Assembly: GCF_021869535.1 (NCBI RefSeq)
Contig: NW_026262648.1
Span: 1-64,000 of the forward strand
DNA length: 64,000 bases
DNA from: Mytilus californianus
Taxonomy: Eukaryota; Mollusca; Bivalvia; Mytilida; Mytilidae
Direction: 5' to 3'
Both the position numbers and the translations under genes were made by a program. The first letter of the stretch is position 1. Every line of letters begins with the position of its first letter. Of this stretch, positions 35,721 through 46,739 are shown piece after piece. The notes under the pieces are model-generated. The model was not told the DNA's origin. It worked only from the letters and a program-made list of their open reading frames with translations, and did no database searches.

Positions 35721-35881
35721 TGTTGTAAATACGGCGCGAACACAACGCGGGAACGTCATTTATTTCTTATATTGTAACGTAAGACTTTGTGACGTGTCAC
35801 TTGTATACTTGGGCATTCTATAGATCGATTACATTATTATAACATGCAACGTTTTCTTCCTTAATTCACATATTCCCGACA
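35721..35881 (+). repeat. BEL/Pao 3' LTR
   Basis: 161 bp, 159 of 161 identical to the 5' LTR, TG...CA ends. Followed by CTCAT, the presumed target duplication, and then the remainder of the Tc1-like transposase. Confidence 0.92.
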
Positions 35882-36556
35882 CTCATACCGTTGTAAGCTG
35901 GGTGAACATATTCTGCAGGGTAACATGAACGGACAGACATACAGGGATTTGGTGATTAGACCACACAGGGCAAGGATTATAACCGAGTACAAAGAGCAAG
36001 AAGCCATTGACCCTTTCTTTTGGCCTTCCATGTTTTCAGACATTAACCCTATCGAACATGTCTAGGATGCCATTGGCAGAAATCTCAATTGCAGAGATCC
36101 AACTTGCAAAATCTTGGCGATTTAAGAGTGACAATTGTTGATTAAAGGAATAAATTTCCTCAACTGAAGTTCTGAAGGCTAGTAAAGAGAACAAATTGCC
36201 GCGTTATGGAACTGTACCGGAAGAGAGGTGGCTACACATCCTATTGATTTAAATATTGACATAAAATTTGCCGAAAATACCAAAAATTATTTGTAAAGAA
36301 TTTTAATGATATTGGGTGATTTATTGTTGTAAAAAATAAAATCACAGTGATACTTAAATTCCGTATCTGATTTGTGTAATTTGCACTATTTCTATGAATG
36401 CATAATATATATGCATAGAACCTGCATTAGTGACCAAACTTGAGTTTATGGTTTGTTTATGAATGTTATCTCTTTTTCGAGGAATAATTGATTATTTATA
36501 TTGAAACAAATTTCAATGCAATAAAAAATAGGTGGTGCTTAACTTTTGGCGGACTG

Positions 36557-38159
36557 TATATTACAATTATCAGCAGAGCCTATTAAGTAACTTATATCGT
36601 ATTATAATTATTGAAGTTGTTTAACTTATTTTCCACCATTTCGTTCGACTGCCAACACGGTCAATACGTCTGAAGTAGTGGTCATTATTTTTTTTCCGTA
36701 ATCATACTAAATGATTCGTTTCCATATTCATAATAAAAAAAAAAAACAGATTGTTGTGCAAAAGTTCTCTGCTTAAGGCATCTACAAACAAGTAAAAAAT
36801 TTGCAGTAGTTAATGAATTGTCCGTTTAAGGTATAGATTGAATTACGTCCACGAGAACATGAAGTAATCTTGATGAATGAAGACGCTAACATAGTAGCTC
36901 TGTCGTAGATGCCGACGAATGGATTACACTTGTCATGGACTTAATTATGTTCTTTTACCTACGATTTAAAACCCAACAAATACAAAGTATCCCCTATGTA
37001 TTTTCACATAAAGGCTTCAAAACAAAAATACTAGTCCTTCTGAAGACCAAAATTTAAAACAAAATTGAAATACTTCAGTTAAATCTATTCATATTGCTCA
37101 TATTGTTTTAATTAACCATTAGGACATAGCATGAACAGTTGATAAAAAAATACAGTAATAAGAATTTACCTACTGTATACTAGTATTGTTATTGTTCACA
37201 TAATTTAATCAAAAGGGGTAGTATGGTATGAATCACATGTTCAGCTGTAATTGTAAATCTATTTTAAGTCTCAAAAAAGAGAGGCAAAACAGACCAGAGG
37301 GACAATACAAACTCATAAATCGAGAGTAAACTGACAATGCCATGACTAAAAACGATAAAGACAAACAAACAACCAATGGTACACAACACACAACATAAAC
37401 AACTAGTCAAACCATTCATGAGTATGTTAATTATATACAAAATAAAGAGGATGACGTTATGTTAACACTTTAGTGTTGAATAGTCACATGTTATGTCCTT
37501 GTCGTCCTTATCACGTGTTATATTGAAACGAAATTAACCTCAAAGTCGTAATCTAAGTCGATCGAAAATGGCGATATAGGAAATTAAAGAAAAAACACTA
37601 TTGTCGTCCACGTAGGATGAATATCGTATATTGACCGACTTGTAGATGAACAAGTATAAAGACATGTATCGATAATTCTTCGCTTTTAGTAAACTACCTG
37701 GCAAAATATAAATATATATGAATCTGGGTCGACATTTTGAACGTTTAAATAGGAAATCCGTAGCTCTATGATTAGCACATTATAAAAAAATATCGTCAGG
37801 ACCTATGACCTACGGCTCCGCTGCTACTTATTCTTAACATGTTTATATTTTTATGCAATTTTACATAACCACTAGATGAAAAGTCATTTAGAACAACTTA
37901 TCCGTCGGTAGCAAATGATACTGTAACCGTAATGATTAATACGTTTTTAAAGTTCTTTTTTTAGTTGCATGTGTCGTACGTTTTGTACTGTTGTTTGTCG
38001 TTATGTTGTCATTTCGCTATGGTGATGTGTCAATGTTTTGAAAACAAATGCGTTATTTGAACAATGCTGTAGTGAACTAGTTTTAAGTACTAGTATGAAC
38101 TAGTTCTTAATGTAATAGCTTTTGTTTTATATAAGTTCTTCGATAAACACTCTTTTTAG
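36557..38159. other. Right part of first intron
   Basis: AT-rich, with an inverted repeat family C fragment at 37262-37415. Ends at a TCTTTTTAG splice acceptor. No other gene seen. Confidence 0.5.
37262..37415 (-). repeat. Repeat family C, inverted fragment
   Basis: Reverse complement of the right end of family C: 'GACCAGAGGGACAATACAAA', then 'TCGAGAGTAAACTGACAATG', then an 'ACACAACATAAAC' block. Same end as the copies at 3160, 42560 and 46045. Confidence 0.65.
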
Positions 38160-38365
38160 AATTTTAACAGTCACATGATAGTAAAGGATATAAATGGGAA
38201 AGAAGTACTAGCAGTTGATGTGTTTGCACTTTCAATCAGAGCATTAGTCAACCATTTGATGGATAGATTAACACATCGTGGATTAGTGGTGAAATACAAT
38301 GGGTACTTACAGTTCCAGCTATATGGACAGATTCAAAGCAAGTGATGAGAGAAAGCGCAAAAGAG
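38160..38365 (+). pseudogene. HSPA12-like exon, frameshifted
   Basis: Acceptor TCTTTTTAG and donor GAG/GTATGC are good. In the entry frame (phase 0 from the previous exon) it reads 'MIVKDINGKEVLAVDVFALS' and 'LVNHLMDRLTHRGL'. In the exit frame (phase 0 to the next exon) it reads 'EIQWVLTVPAIWTDSKQVM' and 'RESAKE'. These two halves are adjacent in HSPA12 proteins, but the frames differ. The change falls between about 38283 and 38293, and the exon length, 206 nt, is two over a multiple of three. Either one base has been lost (or two gained) in the genome, or there is a sequencing error here. Confidence 0.85.
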
Positions 38366-38575
38366 GTATGCATTGATTTCACCAAAATGATGTCGAAGAT
38401 CAAAAGTAGACGTAGTTACATAATTACTGATAATGTTTTGATGACATTTTCTTTTCATAAAAAGGCAAGGGACATTAAAACGTTGATAAAAGTAATATTA
38501 ACATATGTTACCGATACCCATGAGGATAAATCGAATTAGACAGATATGTTTGATATTCACGAAATAGCTTCCAAC

Positions 38576-39740
38576 TATATATATATATATATATATATAA
38601 AAACAACGTTCAAACCTATGATTGCGTTGGAAAAAACTGCAATTTTTATACGTGTGCATGTAAAACAAATTCCTTGGTAGAGGGGTCTAAATACAGCACA
38701 AACAACATTTTCCAAATAACAAAAAGAGTGAAAAGTATATTCTTACAAATCGCAATTGACTACCAAGTCGAACAACTGATGTTTTTATACCCTGCTGACT
38801 GCCATTGACGATTGCCAAATAGATTGATTACAAGGTGTAACAAAATTGATCTCTATATTAATTTAATACCAAGTAGAAAACAATAAACTTGCGGCAAAAA
38901 TGGTAAACTCCAACATGAGGTGCTAAGTTTTTTACAGCATATCCGGATTTCGACAATTAATGTCTCTTCAGTGATGTTAGGGATCGAAAAGTATTTGGAA
39001 GGCCATTTAATTTACCTCAATTTAGGATAGACTCTTGAATTTTAAAGAGTCAAAATAGGATGAACGGATTATATAAACCGGAGGAAAAATATAATAGAAG
39101 CCCAAACGAAAACAATATTAACAGGTCTAAATTGAAAACAACGTTCAAACCTATGATTGCGTTGGATAAAAATCGCAATTTTTATACGTGTGCATGTAAA
39201 ACAAATTTCTTGGTAGAGGGGTCTAAATACAGCACAAACAAAATTCTCCAAAAGACCAAAAATGTGAAAAGTATATTTTAACAAATCGCATTTGACTAAC
39301 AGGTCGAACAACTGATGTTCTTAAACCCTGCTGACTACCATTGACGATTGTCAAAAAAATTGATCACGAGATGTAACATGGATCTTAATTATTAGATTAA
39401 TACCAAACAGAAAACAATAAACTTGCGGAGAAGATCGTATACCGCAAACATGAGGTGCAAAAATTTGTTAACCATATCCGGGTTTCGACAATTAATGTCT
39501 CTTCAGTGATGTTAGGGATTGAAACGTTATTTGGAAGTCCATATAATTTACCTCAATTTAGGATAGACTCTCGAATTTTAAAGAGTCGAAATAGGATGAA
39601 CGGATCATATTAACCCGAAGGAGAACATAATACAAGCCCAAACGAAAAAATATAAACAAGTCTAAATTGAAAACAACGTTCAAACCTATGATTCCGTTGG
39701 ATAAAAACCGCAATTTTTATACGTGTGCATGTAATTATAT
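38576..39740 (-). repeat. Tandem array of ~535-bp repeat (family B), array 1
   Basis: After a (TA)n tract (38576-38599), a unit beginning AAACAACGTTCAAACC recurs at 38601, 39136 and 39671, a 535-bp period: two full units and a partial third. Internal landmarks are 'TTTTTATACGTGTGCATG', 'CGACAATTAATGTCTCTTCA' and 'TAGGATAGACTCT'. It is the reverse complement of the array at 54691-55808. Open frames inside (39060-39281, 39069-39311) are by-products. Confidence 0.85.
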
Positions 39741-39997
39741 GTATGTACGTCTGAACCAGTGACAACTCTACAACAGATTTATCCATCGGATCACCAGCAG
39801 TGATGGTGATACATGGCTGTGTACATTCTGTATATACAACTCGTCTAAACATCAGCCCAACAATGTTAGATTTGTAAATTTGCTTTCGCAAATTTTTGTT
39901 CTTCCCTCGCCGGGATTCGAACTCATGCTACTGAGATATCGTGACACCAAATCGCCTGCACTGTATCCGACGCGCTTGACCACTCGACCACCTAGGC
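39741..39997 (-). mobile_element. tRNA-derived SINE
   Basis: On the minus strand the element starts with a tRNA-like head: GCCTAGGTGGTCGAGTGGTC (A-box region, from 39997) and GAGTTCGAATCC (B box, near 39924-39913). A body and a tail ending near 39741 follow. The acceptor stem does not close, so this is not a working tRNA gene. Related copies lie at 55809-56165 and 56320-56530, and B-box fragments at 10655 and 14030. Confidence 0.7.
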
Positions 39998-39999
39998 TC

Positions 40000-40002
<3 letters not shown>

Positions 40003-40040
<38 letters not shown>
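40003..40040. repeat. (TA)n microsatellite
   Basis: Nineteen uninterrupted AT units directly upstream of the SINE's 5' end. Confidence 0.95.
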
Positions 40041-40043
<3 letters not shown>

Positions 40044-40081
40044 CGTAAAAAAAAAAGTTTACATGTGCAGATGTATATATT

Positions 40082-40247
40082 CATAAAATAAATAGTAAGA
40101 TAAGTAAACAAGTTAACAGTTCAATCGATTTCATCCTTCCATTGGGACTCTTCAGGGTAACTGAATTAGCGTCGTTATGGGCGCGAATGAAAGGATGAAA
40201 TCGATTGAACTGCTAATTGGTTTACTTATCTTACTATTTATTTTATG
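40082..40247. repeat. Fold-back element with 57-bp arms
   Basis: The left arm 40082-40138 and the right arm 40191-40247 are reverse complements with about four mismatches. Both contain 'GTTCAATCGATTTCATCC' or its complement. The 52-bp loop lies between. No coding capacity. It would form a stable hairpin in the intron transcript. Confidence 0.85.
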
Positions 40248-40489
40248 AATGTTTGTCAATTATAACATAAATGTTGTTCCTTGCAATAGATAGTTGTCGT
40301 TTTTATCTGGCTCCGAACTTGTCGAGGAAGTCTGTTGGAATAAGCACAAAGTAAAAGGACAAATCAAATAACACTGGTAAATGGCTATCGCAATTTTTGG
40401 GGCAACCATTCCTTACCCAGATGAAATCAAGGACTGCCTCACGTTTGACATTATGTCTGATAACTATTTTCACCACTAGGTCGATGCCA

Positions 40490-40835
40490 CTGCTGGTGAA
40501 CGTTTCGTCCCCGAGGGTACCACGAGCCCAATAGTCAGCACTTCAGTGTTGACATGAATATCAAGTATATGGTCTTTTTTTTTAATAAATTTACTGTTTG
40601 CAAAAGTATGAATTATTCGAAAAACTAAGGTTTTCTTATCCAAGGCATAGAATACCTTAGCCGTATTTGGGACCTTTTTTTTTTAATTTTGGGTCCTCAA
40701 TGCTCTTCAACTTTGTACATTTTGTACTTGTTTTGGCTTTCTAACTATTTTGATCTGAGCGTCACTGATGAATCTTATGTAGACGAAACATGCGTCTGGC
40801 GTATCAAATTATTAGCCTGGTATCTTTGATAACTC
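40490..40835 (+). repeat. Dispersed repeat family E, copy 1
   Basis: Shared with 45155-45443 and 51978-52262, and partly with 43335-43430. Blocks: 'CGTCCCCGAGGGTACCA', 'GTCCTCAATGCTC', 'CTTGTTTTGGCTTTC', 'TTTTGATCTGAGCGTCACTG', 'TTATGTAGACGAAAC' and a 'CTTTGATAACT' end. Abundant in mussels in my recollection; class unknown. Confidence 0.7.
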
Positions 40836-40845
40836 TTAACGAGAA

Positions 40846-41080
40846 AACTAATGGCCTTATTTACGTATAAAAATATAAAGTAAGGAACAACAAATACGTA
40901 ACACATCAACAAACGACAACCACCTAATGTTGCAGAGTTAAACATGTTAGAGGGATTTCAAACCTTACATAACCTGGGACAGTGGTGTAACAATACAACA
41001 TTATAACGAACTTATAATCAGTTGGAAAAAGCCTTAACTCATCAGATTGATACTAATACCGTATATATAATCTGCAAGAA
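40846..41080 (+). repeat. Repeat family A, partial diverged copy
   Basis: Contains the middle of family A: 'AACGAGAAAACTAATGGCC', 'CATCAACAAACGACAACC', 'CTGGGACAGTGGTGTAACA' and 'GCCTTAACTCATCAGAT'. It directly abuts repeat family E on its left. Confidence 0.65.
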
Positions 41081-41531
41081 CAGATGTATAATTTATTGTA
41101 TTCCGTTTTTGTGGATTTCAATGTTGTACTTTTTAATGTTGTAACTAGATTGTATTCCATGATTTAGTTGAGGTAAACAGAGTGCTTTTATCTTTTAAAT
41201 TGACTTATCCTGATTGAAATACCACTTCCACATCCCGGTGGAGAGCAAAGAACAGGAGTTACAATTTACAATGCATGACATTTGTACAACTATCTAACGA
41301 AGGAGGTTTATAATGATGAATAGAAAATAACGTTCATATGTAATTAACCTGTACACAATCGGCGCAAATGAAAGACGAAATCGGCGCAAGTGAAATGTAG
41401 ATCTGAACAAATGCAAAACGCCGACCGCTTTAAATAGATGTGTACTTCAAGAATAATAAAACTATTCATCATTTATGATATTTTTACTTCATCTATAGTT
41501 TCCTGTTTATAATTCAAACTGTTTTTTACAG

Positions 41532-41682
41532 GCTGGAATACAACTGGACCATCTGCTTATAATAAAGGAATCGGAAGCAGCGTTGATATACTGCCAATAT
41601 TTTCCTTTAGAGACATTTAGTGAAAATGAATTTGATTTCGAAATTTCAAATGCAGGAACTAAATATATGGTGGTAGATCTTG
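41532..41682 (+). CDS. HSPA12-like exon (between the ATPase lobes)
   Basis: Acceptor TTTTTTACAG and donor G/GTATGT. It reads 'AGIQLDHLLIIKESEAALIY', then 'CQYFPLETFSENEFDFEI' and 'GTKYMVVDLG', matching the family order (AGI..., EPEAA-type segment, CQ-LP, GTKYMVVD). In the family the central segment is EPEAA; here it is ESEAA. Entry is phase 0 and exit phase 1, agreeing with both neighbours. No stop or frame break. Confidence 0.9.
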
Positions 41683-42299
41683 GTATGTATTTCGTAGTTG
41701 TGCACACATTTGTGTAATACCAGTCTCTGAATAAGTCTTTTTGAAAAAAAAAACAGTACTTCTTGCAGGTAACCAAAGAACACATGGTGTTACATAAAAG
41801 TAAATATGTTAATTGATCCATACATTTCTACATGTTATTTGTTTCACATCTTGATGGTATTTATCTCTATGTCTGACTATTTCAAAATATTGCCTTTTTA
41901 AACGAATATATAACAGATGAAGGGAACACAAATTAACAGAATCTCTGTACAAAATATCCAGTTGTGCAACGATTTATATTCAGTGTTTATATCATACTGA
42001 TATATGTGGCTTTGTACTGCACGTTTGTTTCAAGTTTCATAAATCATGTATATAGCGACATTTAGCAGCAGTTTTTGCGAAACATGATTAACATAACAAA
42101 ACTACTATAAGTTTCATATAGGTGCGCAGCGGTTCGTTTTAGTATGTGATTGGTTCGTTTGTGGCTTTTACCAATACAGACTATTGACTTTAACATAACA
42201 GGTAAGTAAAAAATATCTCCACCCTAAACACAACACTTTGTATTGCCATATGGTACATAGATTGACAATTTACAGATTGGAGTATTCTTTTTAACGCAT
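41683..42299. other. Left part of the third intron
   Basis: AT-rich, with no recognisable gene or named repeat. Confidence 0.45.
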
Positions 42300-42560
42300 G
42301 TGACTTATCGAGTTAGACATCTCCAATATTTTACTGTCATGCACAACACGACGCCTGTCTCATGTGGAGCAAGATCTTCATACCATTTCTGAGCACCTGA
42401 AATTACCCCGGATATCTGTTGGAGTCCGTTTGCTTAGTCTTTAGTTTTTTCTGTTGTGCTTTGCGTACTATTGTTTGTCTTTGTCTTTTTTTTTTTTGTT
42501 TGCCTTGTTGTTGGTTTATTTTCGACGTTTAATCTTTATATCTCTTCAAACATCTTTAGC
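42300..42560 (+). repeat. Repeat family C copy
   Basis: Blocks 'CATGTGGAGCAAGATCTTCA', 'AGCACCTGAAATTACCCC', 'CTTAGTCTTTAGTTTTTTCT' and 'GTACTATTGTTTGTCT' as in 2940-3160. The final 'CTCTGGTAT' block is decayed. Confidence 0.65.
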
Positions 42561-45154
42561 CACTCTTTTTAAAACAACTAGACAATAGAAAGACATGTGA
42601 TTTTCTGCTGCAAATTAAAACTGGCCACCACAAAATAGCTGAAAGTGACGTGAAACACCAAAACATCAATCAGACAGTCAGATTTATACCTAAAAGGAAG
42701 GTTTTATAATATATTAATTCACAGATTTATTTCGTATCCAATTATTCATGTTTTTTCTTGACTGTTATTGAAACTATACTTAATTTTAAAAAACAAATAT
42801 ATTGTACATTTGTAGATTATCATAATAATATTGCCTGTATAAAAGAAAAGATGTAGGATTTGTTGGAGATTACGTTACCACATTAAAAACGATTTTTTCC
42901 GTACAATAATCATGCCTGTCGTTTTAAGTTTTAAGGAAGGGTTTAAGAAACATAAAAAGCTTATTATGCAAAACGCAAAGCATTGACAACAATGTTATGC
43001 AAAGGCCTTCATCCTTATAGTAACGCAATATTTCATATACTTTTTCACTTAAAAAACGACCCATGTGAACGTTATGATCTTTTTGATACACTTAATCTTA
43101 ACGATAAATGAATACCGTTACAGTAGTACGATCTTTTAAATGTAATCCTTTTCGTAACTTACATTTAATTTGTTAAAAGCTATGTATTGCCATAGAGGTA
43201 GTATGGGCAAAAAAAAAACCTGTTTAAAGACATTTGTTTTTGTATTTCAAAATTTCACGTTGTTTTCGAACTGTTTCAATTCACGCAAAATCTGTTTAAT
43301 GTGTTCTGGTAAATATTTTATTTTAATGTTATTACTACCGCTGAATCGATGCCTCTGCTCTGGATTGTGAGTCAACGGAGGTATTACTAGCCAAGTTTTC
43401 AGTACTTCGGTACAGGCATGAAATTACAGTTTACATGATTATTTTTAAAAATCATAGTGTCTCAATTGCCAAAAAATCAATGTAACTTTCTTTTTTCAGT
43501 GTGTGAAAATTATTAAATACCTCTCTTGTTTTTTTCGAGTACCACGGAGATATTTCAATGTGTTGTTTGTTGGAATCAAATAATTTACTGTTTTCAATAT
43601 ATATTAATGGTACTCGCCTCTGCTCGTGTTCTACACCAAAAATTCCCTTTTTTACGGATAAGTCGATTATATGTGAACCAAGCACCGGAACGCACTTGCA
43701 TTCCCAAATCTGCATGAACATTCTATTTTAACACAGGTGTTCTTGATTGAGTTACGTAACTTCAATGCCGGGAAAAAAAGAAACATTTTTGTTCTTTATG
43801 TTATTTTTTTAAGTCGGGTAAAGTAAAGATCGTAACATGTTTTTTGTACTATTGTTAGAGTGTCACAGTGTCAACGAATAACCAACAAAATCAACATTTA
43901 ATGAAATGTACAATATTTTTTATCATCGTAAATATGGTTAATGCGACTGGATATTTAGATAATATTTCACGTGGAAACAAAATTTGAACCGAGATTACGT
44001 CCTTGTCAATGAATTTTAAAACTTTAAGGAATTATTTAGAATACTTCTTTTGAGATAATTTTAGAAATAAAAAAAATCTCTTCTTATTGAAAACAAAATG
44101 ATAAATGATTAAAATATATAACATGTCTAAAATAGAAAAAAAAAACGCTATGAGGGTTATATACAATTTTGCAACATGCAAAAGTGTATGCAAATATTGT
44201 AACCTTTTTTAAAAATAAAAAGACAAATATAAGACTATGTAAAAATCTCAACAACGTTAAAAAGGTCCATAGGAAACAATCATTTACTCGTCTATTCGAT
44301 GATCAGCTTTTACTTTAAACAAGAAGCTGATATTACAATATGATAGAAGTCTAGTTATGCTAAAGAAATATTAAATACTAATTTTTCTGTGACTTTATTT
44401 CATTTTATTTCTTTTTACATTTTCTTATTTAGAATCATTCTTCTAATATAAATAATAATAGAATGAGTGGCTATTTGATAGATAAATTACTTGATTATCC
44501 ATAAAAGGATAATCTTACTAAGTACTAAGGACTCTTGAATTTAAATTGTGATGCAGAAAGTATGGTCGGATTGACGGTATTTATTTTAATTTTCAATGAA
44601 AAGTTTCATGTAGTTTAAGTCGTAAGTGACATATATTTGAACCACTTACTATCCTACATAAGAAACAGTAGGTTCTATATGAAATGAATAAGGTGCACTG
44701 ATTATTGTAAGTTTCTTTTTTTCACAGATGAAGTGAAATATTAATGACGGACTTCAAATTTTATATACAGAACTCTTCACAATTCACACGCATCTAACAT
44801 GCCGTTTGGCCAGGGCCATAAATACAACACATTTTGCACATTTTTTCTGTGACAATGTACTTTTCTCTAGATTCAGAGTTCACAAATGGTTATTACAATT
44901 CGAATTAAGCATACAAAAACAATTATGAAAATATAAAAACCTGTCAGACAGAAAATAAGCGTGCCTCTTAAGCATACACATGGAAACTACTTTAAAATGC
45001 TTATTTAAGCCGTATAATACCAAAATGGGACATTGGAACTGAATTTCTTCCAAATAAAGATGTAATTCCTTTACTCTTGTTAAGTTTGACTAATTGAAAC
45101 CAGCAAACCATTCAGGGAAGTTGAAAAAGTACAGAATCTGCATTTAAAGAAATC
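42561..45154. other. Unassigned intronic stretch
   Basis: AT-rich, with a small family E fragment at about 43335-43430 ('CTGGATTGTGAGTCAACGGA', 'CAGTACTTCGGTAC'). Opposing frames at 43452-43721 (-) and 43526-43717 (+) have no recognisable domain. Confidence 0.4.
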
Positions 45155-45443
45155 ATCGGCGTTGACATGACTATCAATGATATGGTCATTTTTATTAATT
45201 TACTATTTGCAAAAAGTATGAATCATTCAAAATACTAAGGATTTTCTTATCCCAGGCATAGATTATCTTCTTATTTGTCATTTGTATTTGTTTTGGAATT
45301 TGGGGTCCTCAATGCTCATGATGCTCTTCAACTTTATACTTGTTTTGGCTTTCGAACTATTTTGATCTGAGCGTCACTGATGTCTTATGTAGACGAGACG
45401 CGCATCTGACGTATCAAACATAAGCCTGGTAACTTTGATAACT
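45155..45443 (+). repeat. Dispersed repeat family E, copy 2
   Basis: Blocks 'GTTGACATGACTATCA', 'GGGGTCCTCAATGCTC', 'TGATCTGAGCGTCACTGATG' and 'TATGTAGACGAGACG', ending 'CTTTGATAACT', collinear with 40540-40830. Confidence 0.7.
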
Positions 45444-45844
45444 AATTAGACAGAAACACACACTTATTTCGTAGTGCATTACTTTTAGACCATTAATGCA
45501 AATAAAGAAAATTGAACCTGCTCTATCTCAAAAAAGATTATTACAGTGTAGTGTACTACTATTGGGACAACTAATATTAAAATTGTAGAAAATTGTACCA
45601 GCTCCAACTTAAAATATGGACAATTCTATGTTGAAGAGGGTCTAAAATTCAGTTCGACAGTTTCAGACATACTAATTTTTGACCTTATTTTAACTAGACC
45701 AAATCACTACTTAACGTAAAGATTCAACACCCAAATTTTTCTAACATATAATTTCATTCCTTTACTTAATCATGTTATTATTTTATGCGTGCAATATCAA
45801 GAAATAAATTAGGAACGTGTATAAAAAAAAAAACGTTTCAAATT

Positions 45845-46045
45845 ATACACTGTTTTGGGTCACCTGAGATTATCCCCACTTTTTGGTGGGGTTCGGGTTG
45901 CTTAGTCTTTAGTTTTTTTCTATGTTGTGTTTTATGTACTTATATTTGTCTGTTTGTCCTTTTTTTTTTGGCCATGGCGTTGTCAGTTTATTTTCGATCT
46001 ATGATTTTTACTGTCCCTCTGGTATCTTTTGCCCCTCTTTCGTAG
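45845..46045 (+). repeat. Repeat family C copy
   Basis: 'GGTCACCTGAGATTATCCCC', 'GGTGGGGTTCGGGTTGCTTA', 'GGCGTTGTCAGTTTATTTTC' and 'GTCCCTCTGGTATCTTTTGC': the right end of family C, in the same orientation as the copy at 42300. Confidence 0.7.
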
Positions 46046-46739
46046 ACAACGAAAACCAAAAAAACGATAACTGGACCACCTGATAGCGTCACGTGATTGT
46101 GTTTGAGACCAAAATCACTGCAAATAAGGTTCTAAGACCAAACTTACTGCAGTTGCAATTAATACGTTTCCAATTACTGAGTGTCATTTACTGAGTCAGT
46201 ATTGCTTGTCAGTATTAATTTTTAATGTTCATGTGGTATTCAAGTGATAACTGATATATTTTATACTTCGTACTTGTCATCCGATTCAAAAGAAAATGCT
46301 CGATGACATTCTATTCAATTTTGCAATATACTTGAGACTTTCGATTTGAATACGCTTTACACTTATATTTCCAAGCCACAATTGAAATTGATAGCATCGT
46401 AATCATCGATAATCAGAATAAAAATAAATGTGTATGTTCGTTCTAAATTGTTAAAAAAGCTTCCGGAAATCCTTCCTTTAATGCACATGTCGCCATATGT
46501 GCAAACCATCACGTTCTTGTTAATCTAATCACGCCTTTCTAAATACATTTTCTGACGATTGCAAAATGTAATTGTTACTTGGTCTAGTTTGCCTCTTTTG
46601 AAATTATATATACTCAAATAGATGTTTATTAAACTAATGTCACTAATGATAAGATTATTTTTTACCAAATTTTTTTAATGAGTACATGCAGTCAATGTGT
46701 ATAATTTTGTTTTCAAATTTTCAAAAGTTTTTTCACTAA

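Larger units (their letters stand above)
29842..35881 (+). mobile_element. BEL/Pao LTR retrotransposon, 6.04 kb, nested in Tc1-like element
   Basis: The order LTR, primer-site-like sequence, gag, protease, RT, RNase H, integrase, LTR is complete. The DUF1759, DUF1758, RT, H2C2 and DUF5641 arrangement is specific to BEL/Pao elements. There is no third ORF resembling an envelope. A canonical polypurine tract is not evident; the 3' LTR is preceded by TTGCGGCCCCCAGAT. Lesions: four in-frame stops (30815, 31376, 32144, 33198) and three frame changes (about 30160, 30470, 32875). The element sits in the first intron of the HSPA12-like gene, in the same transcriptional direction. Confidence 0.93.
29219..36556 (+). 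mobile_element. Tc1-like DNA transposon, interrupted by a BEL/Pao element
   Basis: Terminal inverted repeats: the left end begins CAGTCCACCAAAAGTTAAGC; the right end, reverse-complemented, begins CAGTCCGCCAAAAGTTAAGC. Both are flanked by TA (29217-29218 and 36557-36558), the standard Tc1/mariner target. Removing the BEL element and one target copy leaves 1293 bp, a normal Tc1 length. Transposase remnants: 'MTRRKSSVAERW' at 29489, a 'HWSDESRFLLRP' block near 29690 (frame-broken), and after the BEL insert 'DLVIRPHRARIITEY'-like sequence and the catalytic-end block 'FWPSMFSDINPIEHVWDAIG' in decayed form near 36020. Many frameshifts; immobile. Confidence 0.9.

Noticed and set aside
38342..38539. 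Independent 65-residue gene
   Set aside because: The first part is the end of the HSPA12-like exon; the rest is intron read-through past the donor at 38366.
39906..39997. tRNA gene on the minus strand
   Set aside because: A and B boxes are present, but the acceptor stem does not pair and related heads occur in several decayed copies, so it is a SINE head.
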